Positions 44,855-54,572 of a DNA stretch of 64,000 nucleotides are shown in pieces. The position numbers and the translations under genes were made by a program. Source of the DNA: Algoriphagus halophilus (GTDB lineage Bacteria > Bacteroidota > Bacteroidia > Cytophagales > Cyclobacteriaceae). A model generated the notes under the pieces. It was not told the origin of the DNA. It did not search any database and was given only the letters and a program-made list of their open reading frames with translations. The stretch lies in assembly GCF_900129785.1 (NCBI RefSeq), contig NZ_FSRC01000001.1:1984001-2048000 (forward strand). Direction: 5' to 3'. Every line of letters starts with the position of its first letter. Positions within the stretch are counted from its first letter, which is position 1.

Positions 44855-46051
44855 TTGAACAATTTACAATCACATATTTCCGCATCCCATATTGAAGATA
44901 TACTACTTCATTTTTCCAACTCCATGGGAGACTTGGAGACGGAGGAAGAAATTCTGTGGGATATGACCAGAAACTGTATCTCAATACTAGGCTTTGAGGA
45001 TGCAGTGGTTTATTTGGTGGATGAAAACAAAGAATACCTGGAGCAAAAAGCTGCATTTGGACCTAAAAACCCTGAGGGAAATGAAATCATTAACGCCCTA
45101 AAGGTGAAAATCGGAGAAGGGGTAACCGGAGAAGTGGCCAGCACAGGACTTCCATTGATCATTAAAGATACCAGGACGTATAAAAAGTATATCAAAGATG
45201 ACGAATTCCGTCTTTCTGAAATTGCGGTACCCATTATGCTTGAAGGGAAAGTGATTGGTGTTATTGACAGTGAACACTCCCAAGCAAATTATTTTACGGA
45301 CCAACACTTAAAAATCCTGTTGGCTGTTGCCTCCATTTATGCCGGACAAATAGCTAGAATCAGAGCTTTAAAATCCATCAAAGAATCGGAATTCGAGCGA
45401 TGGAAAATCCAACAAAAGGCTTCTAGACTAAAAATGGAAGCCCTTTCAGCTCAACTTAGTCCCCACTTTGTATTTAATTCCTTAAATGCGATCCAACATT
45501 ATATCTTATTAGAAGACAAGCGTAAATCCCTGAGGTTTCTAAGCATTTTCGGGAAGCTTCTTCGCTATTTCATGAGTCAACTTTCAGAAGAATCAGTCAG
45601 TGTGAAGGATGAATTACAAATGTTGGATTGGTATTTACAATTACAAAAATTACGGTATGGAGAAAAGCTGAATTATTCCCTATCAGAAGGTAATTTAAAG
45701 GATTTCCCTCATGCAAGAATCTCCTCCATCATTGTCCAAAGTCTGATTGAAAACTTACTTGAAGAACAGATCTCTCAATCCGATGGTCATTCAGAAATAG
45801 AATTGGGTTTCCAAATATCAACTTCTGAGATTAAATTCAATGTATTGATAAACAACAAAAAGGAACTGAGTGGCTCTAATGATACTCCGAGCTACTTTAA
45901 CAGTCTAACCCCTTGGGAAGAGTACATAAGAATATTAAATGAAATCAGACCTTTTGAAATAAAATCCAAGGTATTTGAAGAGGTTAACCCAGGCAATGGC
46001 AGTTATCTAAAATCCGTTGAAATTATCTTTCCCAATTTAGCCAATCCATGA
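44855..46051 (+). CDS. GAF-domain LytS-type kinase with degraded ATPase domain
   Basis: This 398-aa cytoplasmic protein starts at TTG 44855 (the first in-frame ATG is at residue 25). A GAF sensor domain spans about 30-170 (CISILGFEDAVVYLV, GEGVTGEVASTGLPLII). The His_kinase domain has an intact phospho-His region, LSPHFVFNSLNAIQHYI (about 205). In the following ATPase region the N box reads SLIENLLEEQIS in place of ENAxxHG, the G1 motif DNGxG is replaced by INNKKEL, and no G2 motif is found. It probably cannot bind ATP normally and may act as a phospho-acceptor or regulator of the intact kinase encoded next. It overlaps that gene by 4 bases. Confidence 0.85.
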   Translation: MNNLQSHISASHIEDILLHFSNSMGDLETEEEILWDMTRNCISILGFEDAVVYLVDENKEYLEQKAAFGPKNPEGNEIINALKVKIGEGVTGEVASTGLPLIIKDTRTYKKYIKDDEFRLSEIAVPIMLEGKVIGVIDSEHSQANYFTDQHLKILLAVASIYAGQIARIRALKSIKESEFERWKIQQKASRLKMEALSAQLSPHFVFNSLNAIQHYILLEDKRKSLRFLSIFGKLLRYFMSQLSEESVSVKDELQMLDWYLQLQKLRYGEKLNYSLSEGNLKDFPHARISSIIVQSLIENLLEEQISQSDGHSEIELGFQISTSEIKFNVLINNKKELSGSNDTPSYFNSLTPWEEYIRILNEIRPFEIKSKVFEEVNPGNGSYLKSVEIIFPNLANP

Positions 46052-47871
46052 AAGAGCTTCCCCTTTCTATATTTTTTATCTTTTTGCTCAACTTTCAACT
46101 TTCGGCACAGGAAAGGAGCCCCACCTACCGAGTTCTGGTCTTTCCCACTGTTTTTAAAATGGACTCTGCCATTTCCATCAATCAGGCAATGGATTATTCA
46201 AACCAAGGACTTTTCCAAACCACAGAAAATCTTGGGATAGCGAAGCAGGGATATCACTATTGGTTTAAAATTGATTTGGCAGAGGCAATCTCAAAAAACA
46301 ACATTCAAGACTCGATTTATTTTTATCCTTATGGTGTGGAAAAAGGGAATCTTTTCATTGTCAGAAATAGTAGGCTAACTCCTTTGGTATTCAATATCAT
46401 GGGAGAAAATGATTTAAAAAGAACAAACCTTGAAAGTCCATTTTATATCAGTATTTCTAAGAATGAATTGATTAATGGATCCAAATTATACCTGGTCACT
46501 CATTATTTAAGGGCTACTCCTGACCTTTCCAATAAAACATTTTCGATCAGCTCGCCGGAAGCGCACCAGCTGTTTTCCGGATATATTAGCCACAATTCAT
46601 TCAAAAGTCAGGTTCTTGCTTTCTTCTTTTTAGGAGTAGCGGCCGTATTGATGGTTTTTAATCTGATTCTATTTTTTAACATGAAGGAACGCCAATACAT
46701 TTATTATGGCTTATTTCTGTTATTTCAACTGATCTATTATTCGAGGATCAGTCCCTTGCTGGCAGTCAATTTCGGATATGGTCATTACCACTTTTTCTTT
46801 TGGCTCACCTCCATCTCTCAGATTTTAATCAATACTTTTTACATGCTCTTTATCAGGCATTTTCTAGATTTCCCCAAATACCTGCCAAAATTTGATCGGA
46901 TAGTAAAAGGAATCGTGATTTTGTTAGCAAGCCTAATTGTTCTTGTCAGTGTTTTGATTTATCATGATCCCTACAATGCCTTTCAAGCCAATCTAATGAA
47001 CTGGCAAAGGTATTTTATGGCAACATTTGCTTTTGTTGGCGTAGCATACTTATGGAAGGTGTACCAAGGCAAATTGGTCTATTTCGTCATTGCGGGTACC
47101 CTCATTTTTACCACTGGAGCTTTATTGACCATGTTTTTACTGGATCTGGATTACATGATCACAGGTTCCGCTATAGAAAGCACCATTTTCGCATTAGGCC
47201 TTTCTTATAAAATCAAAGTAATCAGTCAGGAAAAACGTGAGGCTGAATCGGAAGCATTTCAGACCAGACTCGGCGCACTTCGAGCTCAAATCAATCCACA
47301 TTTTATTTTCAATAGTCTCAGTTCCATTCAACATCTGATAAGCAGTGAACAAAAAGTACCCGCTTTAAAATACCTGGCAAAATTCAGCAAATTTGTACGG
47401 CAGGTCCTGGAAAATTCATTGGATGTACATGTAAGCCTAGAAAAGGAAATTGAGCTCTTAAAGGTATACTTGGACTTGGAGTCCCTTCGCTTTGAACACG
47501 CATTTACCTATGAGGTCATCCTACCTGAAGATTCCAATATCTGCTATGAGGAGGTTCCTATGTTGATCATTCAACCCTTTGTAGAGAATGCAATCAAACA
47601 TGGCCTGCTCGCTAAGAAATCGGAGGACAAAAAACTAACCATCCGTTTTTTTGATAAGGGCGACTATATCTTATGCGAGGTGGAAGACAACGGAATAGGA
47701 AGAGAAGCAGCTGAAAAAATGAAAGGAACCAATTACCGACCATCAAGAGGCATGGGCTTAACCTATGAGCGTCTTCAATTAGAAACGAAATGGTCAACTA
47801 AAGAAGACCTTATAGTTTTTGAAGATTTAGAGCAAGGAACAAAAGTGACCATTAAAATCCCCAAACAATGA
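46048..47871 (+). CDS. 7TM-DISM sensor histidine kinase (LytS type)
   Basis: This 607-aa membrane kinase has a signal peptide (about 1-20), a periplasmic beta sensor domain (7TMR-DISMED2, about 25-170), seven membrane helices (about 185-395), a short coiled coil and a cytoplasmic His_kinase domain with NPHFIFNSLSSIQHLI (phospho-His about 417). The ATPase motifs are intact: IQPFVENAIKHG, VEDNGIGR and RGMGLTYERL. It is likely to sense a carbohydrate or other ligand in the periplasm. It overlaps both neighbours by 4 bases, so the three proteins are made together. Confidence 0.93.
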   Translation: MKELPLSIFFIFLLNFQLSAQERSPTYRVLVFPTVFKMDSAISINQAMDYSNQGLFQTTENLGIAKQGYHYWFKIDLAEAISKNNIQDSIYFYPYGVEKGNLFIVRNSRLTPLVFNIMGENDLKRTNLESPFYISISKNELINGSKLYLVTHYLRATPDLSNKTFSISSPEAHQLFSGYISHNSFKSQVLAFFFLGVAAVLMVFNLILFFNMKERQYIYYGLFLLFQLIYYSRISPLLAVNFGYGHYHFFFWLTSISQILINTFYMLFIRHFLDFPKYLPKFDRIVKGIVILLASLIVLVSVLIYHDPYNAFQANLMNWQRYFMATFAFVGVAYLWKVYQGKLVYFVIAGTLIFTTGALLTMFLLDLDYMITGSAIESTIFALGLSYKIKVISQEKREAESEAFQTRLGALRAQINPHFIFNSLSSIQHLISSEQKVPALKYLAKFSKFVRQVLENSLDVHVSLEKEIELLKVYLDLESLRFEHAFTYEVILPEDSNICYEEVPMLIIQPFVENAIKHGLLAKKSEDKKLTIRFFDKGDYILCEVEDNGIGREAAEKMKGTNYRPSRGMGLTYERLQLETKWSTKEDLIVFEDLEQGTKVTIKIPKQ

Positions 47872-48620
47872 AACCATTGCAAGTGATTATTGTAGAGGAT
47901 GAATTCCATAGTAGGGAAACCCTCAAAACTTTTTTAGAAGAATACTGCCCGGAGGTAGAGGTTCTTGATACTGCATCCAATGTTGAGGAGGCTATAAATA
48001 AGATTTCCAACTATCAACCTAACCTGGTTTTTATGGACATTGAATTGCAGACAGGGACTGGATTTGACGTGATACAAAAAATTAAACATTTAAATTTTCA
48101 CTTAATCTTCACGACAGCATTTGAACATTATGCCATCAAAGCCATCAAATTCAGTTCAATAGATTATCTGTTAAAACCGATTGATCTGGAAGAATTATTG
48201 GAGGCGGTTCAGAAGGCAAAAAGCCTGGTTCAGGAAGAATCAAGGCAACATCTGTTAGAGAACCTTTTATCCAACTTTCAAACTCCCACTTTGGAGAACC
48301 GAAAAATCTGTTTAGCTACCTCGGAAGGAATAGAATTTATCCCAACCAATCAGATCAGCTATTGTGAAGCCAATGGTTCTTACACCGATTTTCACTTAAC
48401 TGATGGCCGAAAACTGGTGGTCAGTAAAAACCTGAAAGAGTATGAAAACCTGTTGGGAGAGATGAATTTCATGAGAGTTCATAATAGTTTTTTAATCAAT
48501 CTGGGGGAAGTGAGGAAGTTTGTAAAATCAGAGGGTGGATACATCGTCATGAATAATGACAGGCAAGTGAGTATTTCCAACTCAAAAAGAGATGCCTTTA
48601 TGAAAAGGATGGGGATCTAA
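47868..48620 (+). CDS. LytTR-family response regulator
   Basis: This 250-aa protein has a receiver (about 1-120; acidic VEDE, phospho-Asp in LVFMDIELQTGTG, Lys in LLKPIDL) and a C-terminal LytTR DNA-binding domain (about 145-248) with ISYCEANGSYTDFHL, FMRVHNSFLINL and VSISNSKRDAF. It is the output of the two kinases upstream. Direct repeats in front of the operon could be its binding site. Confidence 0.95.
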   Translation: MKPLQVIIVEDEFHSRETLKTFLEEYCPEVEVLDTASNVEEAINKISNYQPNLVFMDIELQTGTGFDVIQKIKHLNFHLIFTTAFEHYAIKAIKFSSIDYLLKPIDLEELLEAVQKAKSLVQEESRQHLLENLLSNFQTPTLENRKICLATSEGIEFIPTNQISYCEANGSYTDFHLTDGRKLVVSKNLKEYENLLGEMNFMRVHNSFLINLGEVRKFVKSEGGYIVMNNDRQVSISNSKRDAFMKRMGI

Positions 48621-48716
48621 ATAAATTTTGAAATATTGCTTAAAAAACCTGCTTCAAATTTGAGCAAAGTAAAATAGCCTGCTATCTTAACATATCATTA
48701 TTTCAACCCAAATACC

Positions 48717-50228
48717 ATGGAAGCAGGCTTAGAATCAAAGATTTTGTCTCAGGGAATGAATCCTGAAGTTGTTCAACAACAAATTAGCCATTTTGAAAAT
48801 GGCTTCCCTTTTTTACAAATTGTAGCACCTGCCACTCCTGACAACGGCATCAAAGTATTAAGTGAAAAGGAATTATCCCATTTTAAAAAAACCTACCCTG
48901 AAAAGGCTTCCCAAATAGAAGTGGTCAAATTTGTGCCTGCAAGTGGTGCAGCTTCGAGGATGTTTAAAGACCTTTTTGCATTTCTGGAAGGAGATGGAGA
49001 TATAAGCAAATCTGCCTTTGTTCAGAAATTCATGAACAACATCGAAAAGTTTGCCTTTTATGATGATTTGAACGAGGTCTTACAATCCCAGGGAAGTAGT
49101 ATCAACCAAAAACTGGACAGCAAGGATTATAAAGGAATTTTAGCCGCATTGCTAGACGCAGATGGTTTGGCTTATGGAAGTCTTCCAAAAGGCTTATTAA
49201 GATTCCATACCTACCCTGAAGAGCGCAGAACACCAGCACATGAACATCTGATCGAAGGAGTTCAGTATGCCACGGGAGCTGGGAATACCGTGAAGATTCA
49301 TTTTACAGTATCGCCTGAGCATGAATCAAAATTCAAGGCGGAGATCGCTTCGATCTTACCAAAACTGGAAAAAGAATACGGAATCAATTTCGACATCAGT
49401 TACTCCCAACAAAAAAAGTCTACGGATACCATAGCTGTCAATATGGACAACACCCCCTTTATGGAAGAAGATGGCAGTATCCTGTTTAGACCTGCTGGAC
49501 ATGGGGCTTTATTGGAAAACCTCAACGATATATCTGCTGACCTCATCTTCATTAAAAACATTGATAATGTGGTGCCTGATCGATTGAAAGGAGATACCAA
49601 AGATTACAAAATGGCCATCGGAGGACTCTTGCTGGAAATTCAGGAACGGGTTTTCGAAGCCTTGTTGAGATTAAAAAACCAACAGGATGATGCCGCTGTC
49701 AGCCATGCTGAACATGTGCTAAAACACCATTTAGGAGTTAAATTCCCTGAATCCTATGAAGGCAAATCTTTAACAGAAAAAGCAGCTTATTTAGAGTCTA
49801 AATTGAACAGACCACTGAGGGTATGTGGAATGGTGAAAAACACAGGGGAACCAGGAGGAGGACCATTTTGGGTGAAAGATGGGGATGGCTCACTTTCTTT
49901 ACAGATCGCAGAAACCGCTCAGATAGACTTAAATGATCCAGAAGCTAAGAAGCATTTCCAGGGATCTACCCACTTTAATCCGGTAGATTTAGTCTGTGGT
50001 ACCAAGGACTTTGAAGGCAATGATTTTGATTTATTAAAGTACCGGGATATGATGACCGGATTTATTACCGAAAAGTCAAAAAGTGGAAAAGAGCTAAAAG
50101 CATTGGAATTACCGGGACTTTGGAATGGAGCCATGGCGGGATGGAATACCTTATTCGTAGAGGTTCCAATCATCACCTTCAATCCGGTAAAAACTGTCAA
50201 TGATTTACTAAGAGACGAACATCAGTAA
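48717..50228 (+). CDS. DUF4301-family protein
   Basis: This 503-aa cytoplasmic protein matches the DUF4301 family of Bacteroidota. Marks include VKFVPASGAASRMFKDLFAF at about 77-97, FHTYPEERRTPAHEHL, DNTPFMEEDGSILFRPAGHG and the Gly-rich NTGEPGGGPFWVKDGDG. The last parts look like a sugar-nucleotidyltransferase-like fold, but the family has no assigned activity. A possible promoter (TTTG, 20 bases, TATCTTAA) lies upstream at about 48660. It is monocistronic, with a terminator after it. Confidence 0.85.
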   Translation: MEAGLESKILSQGMNPEVVQQQISHFENGFPFLQIVAPATPDNGIKVLSEKELSHFKKTYPEKASQIEVVKFVPASGAASRMFKDLFAFLEGDGDISKSAFVQKFMNNIEKFAFYDDLNEVLQSQGSSINQKLDSKDYKGILAALLDADGLAYGSLPKGLLRFHTYPEERRTPAHEHLIEGVQYATGAGNTVKIHFTVSPEHESKFKAEIASILPKLEKEYGINFDISYSQQKKSTDTIAVNMDNTPFMEEDGSILFRPAGHGALLENLNDISADLIFIKNIDNVVPDRLKGDTKDYKMAIGGLLLEIQERVFEALLRLKNQQDDAAVSHAEHVLKHHLGVKFPESYEGKSLTEKAAYLESKLNRPLRVCGMVKNTGEPGGGPFWVKDGDGSLSLQIAETAQIDLNDPEAKKHFQGSTHFNPVDLVCGTKDFEGNDFDLLKYRDMMTGFITEKSKSGKELKALELPGLWNGAMAGWNTLFVEVPIITFNPVKTVNDLLRDEHQ

Positions 50229-50260
50229 AAGCCGGTGCTCAGTTTGAGCGCTAAACTAAA

Positions 50261-50302
50261 AAAGCTGAAATTACCAAATCGGTCAATTTCAGCTTTTTTT
50301 TA
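50261..50302 (+). terminator. Terminator after the DUF4301 gene
   Basis: A 13-bp stem (AAAAGCTGAAATT / AATTTCAGCTTTT) with a 12-base loop is followed by a T-run. It lies 32 bases after the stop. Confidence 0.88.
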
Positions 50303-50433
50303 TGAGTGATTTTCATACCTGGGTAACAATCCATCCATTCCCTACCCAAAAGCCCTGGCAGTAAGCATTTTCAGCGTTAAGGTTTTAAACTTCTTACCTC
50401 CTACCCTTTCCTCCTGTAAATTATTACAGATGC

Positions 50434-51600
50434 TTATTCCCTCTTACCTGCGTACAGATCATATTTCAGGAGTCGACAATCAATGGTACCATTCCAGAAC
50501 TCAATCCTTCTACTGGCCTTTAATCCTACTTTTTTAGCCAACTCCATATTACCTGTAAAAATATATCCTCTGTATCCAGCGCATTTCTGCTTCATATAGT
50601 CCCCCATCCTTTTATAGGTCTCTTCCAGTTCCAACGACTCTCCAAGTCTTTGTCCATATTCAGGATTGAAAATCACCACTCCCCTGGGTCTTTCTGGGAT
50701 CTCTGTCTCAGCAAAATCACAAACCTGAAACTCAATCATATGATCCACTCCGGCTACGATGGCATTTTCCTTGGCAAAAGCAATCGCCTGTAATGAAATA
50801 TCAGAAGCGATGATTTTCACTTCAGGGACTTCCATGATTTTATTTTCCAATTTTCTCTTTTTGGCCAAAAATGCTTCTTGTTGATACCCTAAAATGTATT
50901 GGAAAGAATAATGGTCACGATACAAACCAGGGTATCTTTTGGTGGCCATCAAGGCTGCCTCAATGGCCAAGGTCCCTGAACCGCACATGGGGTTGACAAA
51001 TGGTACGCGGGTATTCCATTCCGTCGCATAAATAGTAGCCGCTGCCAAGGCTTCCAGCATGGGGGCTTTGCCTGGGATTTTCCGATATCCGTGTTTGGCA
51101 ATCGTTTCTCCAGAGGTATTGATATACATGGACGCCTGCCTGTCTTTCCAGTATAGTTGTAAAACCAATCCTTGAAAATCAGATCCTGAATCAGGTCTTC
51201 TTCCTGTTTTTTCCCTGAACCGATCCACGATGGCATCCTTCACCCGAACATTCACAAACATAGGATTATTGATACTCTCGTTGTCCACAACTGAGTTCAC
51301 GGAGAAATATCCATCTACATCTAAAAACTCTTCCCAGGGAATTGCTTTAATCTTTCGATAGATATCATCTGCATCTTGCAGGTAAAAGGATTTAATCTCA
51401 AAAAGTACTTGGGAGGCCGTTCTTAAATGGAGATTCAGATCCATACACTCTTCCAAACTGGCCTTAAGTTCTATCCCTGTTCTGGATACGGATTCAGGAA
51501 CAAAGCCCAGTTCACGAACTTCCTTCTCGAGATAGGAGGCAAAACGATCTTTACACGTAATAAATACTTTTCCTCTTTGGTCAAAATCAAGCATGCGCAA
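50434..51600 (-). CDS. THUMP-domain SAM-dependent RNA methyltransferase (RlmL/Trm14-like)
   Basis: This 388-aa protein has an N-terminal ferredoxin-like and THUMP region (about 8-165, ASYLEKEVRELGF, RIAS-type RTASQVL) for RNA binding, and a Rossmann methyltransferase domain from about 175. SAM-binding motif I is in FVNPMCGSGTLAIEAAL, the acidic residue follows in IIASDIS, and the catalytic motif IV is NPEYGQR (N-P-x-Y type). It probably makes an N2-methylguanosine in rRNA; the target cannot be fixed from sequence. It is divergent from the DUF1080 gene. Confidence 0.9.
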   Translation of the reverse strand: MRMLDFDQRGKVFITCKDRFASYLEKEVRELGFVPESVSRTGIELKASLEECMDLNLHLRTASQVLFEIKSFYLQDADDIYRKIKAIPWEEFLDVDGYFSVNSVVDNESINNPMFVNVRVKDAIVDRFREKTGRRPDSGSDFQGLVLQLYWKDRQASMYINTSGETIAKHGYRKIPGKAPMLEALAAATIYATEWNTRVPFVNPMCGSGTLAIEAALMATKRYPGLYRDHYSFQYILGYQQEAFLAKKRKLENKIMEVPEVKIIASDISLQAIAFAKENAIVAGVDHMIEFQVCDFAETEIPERPRGVVIFNPEYGQRLGESLELEETYKRMGDYMKQKCAGYRGYIFTGNMELAKKVGLKASRRIEFWNGTIDCRLLKYDLYAGKRE

Positions 51601-51676
51601 AAGTAAGAAAGTTCATCCGATTCTTAATCCATTCAAAAAACTGAACTTTCATTCATCTTATTTTTTAGCAAATACT

Positions 51677-51690
51677 CGCAAACGTTTGCG
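51677..51690. promoter_or_regulatory. LacI-type operator 1 (before the DUF1080 operon)
   Basis: CGCAAACGTTTGCG is a perfect 14-bp palindrome with a central CG, the form bound by LacI-family repressors. It lies 75 bases before the DUF1080 start. It is followed by TA, like the two other copies at 54735 and 60777. Confidence 0.8.
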
Positions 51691-51764
51691 TAAATTGAAG
51701 ACTAGCGAAGTTGTTCGGAATGCTTGAAATAAGGAATTTTAACCATTCCCAAAATTTAAAATTT

Positions 51765-53147
51765 ATGAAAAAAATAAAAACCCTTTTCATCTTGTTGCTT
51801 TCTGGTGTCACTTTAGTTAGTTGTGCAACGGAGCCTAAAGTAGAAGATGATTGGAGAGACCTGTTCAATGGTAAGGATCTTACTGGTTGGAAACCGGTGG
51901 CTGGAACGGCCACATTTGAGGTGGTTGATGGTGTTATAGAAGGTTCCGCTGTAGCAGGTTCGCCGAATACTTTTCTAATTACCGAAGAGACATTTGGAGA
52001 TTTTATTTTGGAGTTGGATTTAAAAGTTGAGCATATGACCAGTAATTCAGGGATCATGGCCCGTGGTCAATTTGATCCGGCAGGAAGAGATGGTAAAGGG
52101 TTGGTATATGGTTACCAGATAGAAGCAGACCCAAGCGAGCGAGCATGGTCTGCCGGAGTATATGATGAGGCTAGAAGAGGTTGGTTATACCCTTTGGATC
52201 TGAATCCAGCAGCTAAATCTGCTTTCAAAATGGGGGAATTCAACCATTATAGAATTGAAGTCATCGGAGATGAAATAAAAACCTGGTTGAACGGACAAGA
52301 AGTAGCTTACGTCGTAGATGACACCGATAAAACAGGATTCATTGGATTACAAGTACATAGCATCAGAAACCCTGAAGACGAAGGAAATAAATCCTATTTC
52401 AAAAATGTGAGAATCAAAACCACCAACCTTGATCCTCAACCTTTTGACAAATCTATTTATGTGGTCAACAACCGTTTGAATGAGCTGACAGAATATGAAA
52501 AGAATACCGGTTGGAAATTACTTTTCAATGGACAAAACTCTGAAGGATGGAAAGGTGCTTACAAAGAAACGTTCCCTGATTTTGGCTGGTCCGTCAATGA
52601 TGGAGTTTTAACCATTGCAGCATCTGACGGTGGTGAATCCACCAATGCTGGAGATATTGTCACGACGGAGGAATATTCTGCTTTTGACCTTGGTTTTGAA
52701 TTCAAACTTACAGAAGGTGCAAATAGTGGATTGAAATATTTTGTTACCTTATCAGAAGGAAACTCTGGTTCTGCCATCGGATTGGAATATCAGATTTTAG
52801 ATGATGAAAAACATCCAGACGCTAAAATGGGTATTGCAGGCAATAGAACCCTTTCCAGTTTGTATGACCTAATTACTGCTGATAAGCAACCTCGTTTCAT
52901 CAAACCTATTGGAGAGTGGAACAAAGGACGTGTGGTAGTAGAACCAAACAATCATGTCACTCATTATCTGAACGGGGTAAAAGTATTGGAATATGACAGA
53001 GGTTCCCCCGAATACAGAGATTTGGTTGCTAAAAGCAAGTATGCTAAATGGGACAATTTTGGTGAAGCAGATCAAGGACACATTCTATTGCAAGACCATG
53101 GGAATGAAGTTAGCTTCAAGAATATCAAGATTAAAACGTTAAAATAA
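51765..53147 (+). CDS. Tandem DUF1080 lipoprotein (3-keto-disaccharide hydrolase-like)
   Basis: This 460-aa lipoprotein starts at ATG 51765 (lipobox LVSC, Cys20). It has two concanavalin-like DUF1080 domains in tandem: about 30-215 (WRDLFNGKDLTGWKPV, then NSGIMARGQF and YGYQIEAD) and about 245-458 (WKLLFNGQNSEGWKG, SGLKYFVTL, GLEYQILDDEKHPDAK). Family members bind or cleave glycosides whose sugar has been oxidised at C3. It is 13 bases upstream of a Gfo/Idh/MocA oxidoreductase, which could make or use the keto sugar. A LacI-type operator precedes it. Confidence 0.88.
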   Translation: MKKIKTLFILLLSGVTLVSCATEPKVEDDWRDLFNGKDLTGWKPVAGTATFEVVDGVIEGSAVAGSPNTFLITEETFGDFILELDLKVEHMTSNSGIMARGQFDPAGRDGKGLVYGYQIEADPSERAWSAGVYDEARRGWLYPLDLNPAAKSAFKMGEFNHYRIEVIGDEIKTWLNGQEVAYVVDDTDKTGFIGLQVHSIRNPEDEGNKSYFKNVRIKTTNLDPQPFDKSIYVVNNRLNELTEYEKNTGWKLLFNGQNSEGWKGAYKETFPDFGWSVNDGVLTIAASDGGESTNAGDIVTTEEYSAFDLGFEFKLTEGANSGLKYFVTLSEGNSGSAIGLEYQILDDEKHPDAKMGIAGNRTLSSLYDLITADKQPRFIKPIGEWNKGRVVVEPNNHVTHYLNGVKVLEYDRGSPEYRDLVAKSKYAKWDNFGEADQGHILLQDHGNEVSFKNIKIKTLK

Positions 53148-53160
53148 GCCCAAAACGAAC

Positions 53161-54507
53161 ATGAAAAACAATAGAAGAGAATTTATCAAAAAATCTGCCG
53201 CGGCAACTGTGGGCCTTTCTGCTTTGGGAAGTCTAGGTTTTTCAGCCAAAAGTTATGGAAATATTATTGGCGCAAACGAGCGAATCAATGTTGCTATTGC
53301 GGGTTTAGGAAGGAGATTAGGAGCCTATTATGAGCCGATTAAACTTCCAAAAACCAATGTGAATTTGATGTATTTATGCGATGTAATGGAATCTCAAATG
53401 ACCAAAGCAGCGCAGAACTTCGCCAAGCATATTGATTACCAACCCAAACTGGAAGGGAATATCATGAAGGTTTTGGAAGACAAAGAGGTAGATGCCTTAA
53501 TCAATGCAACTCCAGACCATTGGCATGCCCCAGGCACTTGGTTGGCATCTGAGCGAGGCAAACATGTATATGTAGAAAAACCCTGTAGCCACAACCCCAA
53601 AGAAGGTGAGATTCTTATTGCGATCCAGAAAAAATACGGCAATGTCATTCAGATGGGAAATCAGCAACGGTCTGCACCCGAAAGTATTGAGATTATCAAA
53701 GCTATTCATGCAGGGGCCATTGGTAAAGTTTCCATGGCAAAAGCATTCTATAGTAATAATAGAGGTGCAGTAGTGAACCCCACTCCTGCCGCTCCACCGG
53801 AAGGATTGGATTGGGAAATGTTCCAGGGTCCCGCCCCTCGACGTGCGTACACCCATAATACCTGGGATTACAATTGGCATTGGTATGGTTGGGATTACGG
53901 AACTGCAGAAACAGGCAACAATGCCACCCATGAATTGGATGTTGCCAGATGGGCACTTCAGGTAAATTACCCAAGTAAAGTTTCTACCGTGGGTGGAAAA
54001 TTTCATTTTCCGGAAGACGGTTGGACCATGTATGACACATTGGAGTCTACCTATGAGTTTGAAAATGGAAGCGTAATTCAATGGGATGGAAAAAGTAGAA
54101 ATGGGTATAGCACCTATGGCTCAGATAGAGGAACCATCATTTACGGCTCAGAAGGATCAGTTTATGTAGATCGAGGAGGATATAAACAATTCGATCGATC
54201 AGGAAAACTGGTAAAGGAAAATTTATCTGCCAATAATGAGGGAGGTACCCAGTTAGGTGGTGGGGGTGATATGAGTACCATTCATGTGGCCAATTTCTTT
54301 GAAGCGATTCGAGGAAACGAAAAGCAGAATTCTACCATAGAAGAAGGTGCTGTAAGCACATTATTATGCCACTTAGCGAATATTTCTTATCGAACCGGTG
54401 AATCCTTGATTTGTGATCCATCGAATGGGCACATCACCAATTCTTCTAAAGCAAAGGCCCTTTGGTCTAGGGAGTATGAAAAAGGTTGGGAGCCGCCAAA
54501 ATTATAA
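53161..54507 (+). CDS. Tat-exported Gfo/Idh/MocA-family oxidoreductase
   Basis: This 448-aa protein has a twin-arginine signal (NNRREFIKKSAAATVGLSAL), a Rossmann NAD(P)-binding domain (about 40-160, INVAIAGLGRRLG) with the catalytic-site EKP in HVYVEKPCSHNP, and a C-terminal beta-sheet domain. GNNATHELDVARW supplies the usual substrate-side His/Asp. Tat export suggests it folds with its cofactor in the cytoplasm and acts in the periplasm. It is the second gene of an operon with the DUF1080 lipoprotein, so oxidation or reduction at C3 of a glycoside is likely. A strong terminator follows. Confidence 0.9.
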   Translation: MKNNRREFIKKSAAATVGLSALGSLGFSAKSYGNIIGANERINVAIAGLGRRLGAYYEPIKLPKTNVNLMYLCDVMESQMTKAAQNFAKHIDYQPKLEGNIMKVLEDKEVDALINATPDHWHAPGTWLASERGKHVYVEKPCSHNPKEGEILIAIQKKYGNVIQMGNQQRSAPESIEIIKAIHAGAIGKVSMAKAFYSNNRGAVVNPTPAAPPEGLDWEMFQGPAPRRAYTHNTWDYNWHWYGWDYGTAETGNNATHELDVARWALQVNYPSKVSTVGGKFHFPEDGWTMYDTLESTYEFENGSVIQWDGKSRNGYSTYGSDRGTIIYGSEGSVYVDRGGYKQFDRSGKLVKENLSANNEGGTQLGGGGDMSTIHVANFFEAIRGNEKQNSTIEEGAVSTLLCHLANISYRTGESLICDPSNGHITNSSKAKALWSREYEKGWEPPKL

Positions 54508-54528
54508 TTTCTCTTGTTTATTATTACT

Positions 54529-54572
54529 AAACACCTGTTATATTTTATATAATTTATAACAGGTGTTTTTTA
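54529..54572 (+). terminator. Terminator after the oxidoreductase gene
   Basis: A 14-bp stem (AAACACCTGTTATA / TATAACAGGTGTTT) with a 12-base loop is followed by a T-run. It ends the DUF1080-oxidoreductase operon. The rest of the gap to susC (about 320 bases) is AT-rich and holds the operator at 54735. Confidence 0.9.

Noticed and set aside
51711..51764. Upstream start for the DUF1080 lipoprotein
   Set aside because: It would place 18 residues before the lipoprotein signal; the ATG at 51765 gives a normal signal.
53497..54081. Antisense 194-aa frame opposite the Gfo/Idh/MocA gene
   Set aside because: It mirrors a well-supported gene and has no recognisable domain or start context.
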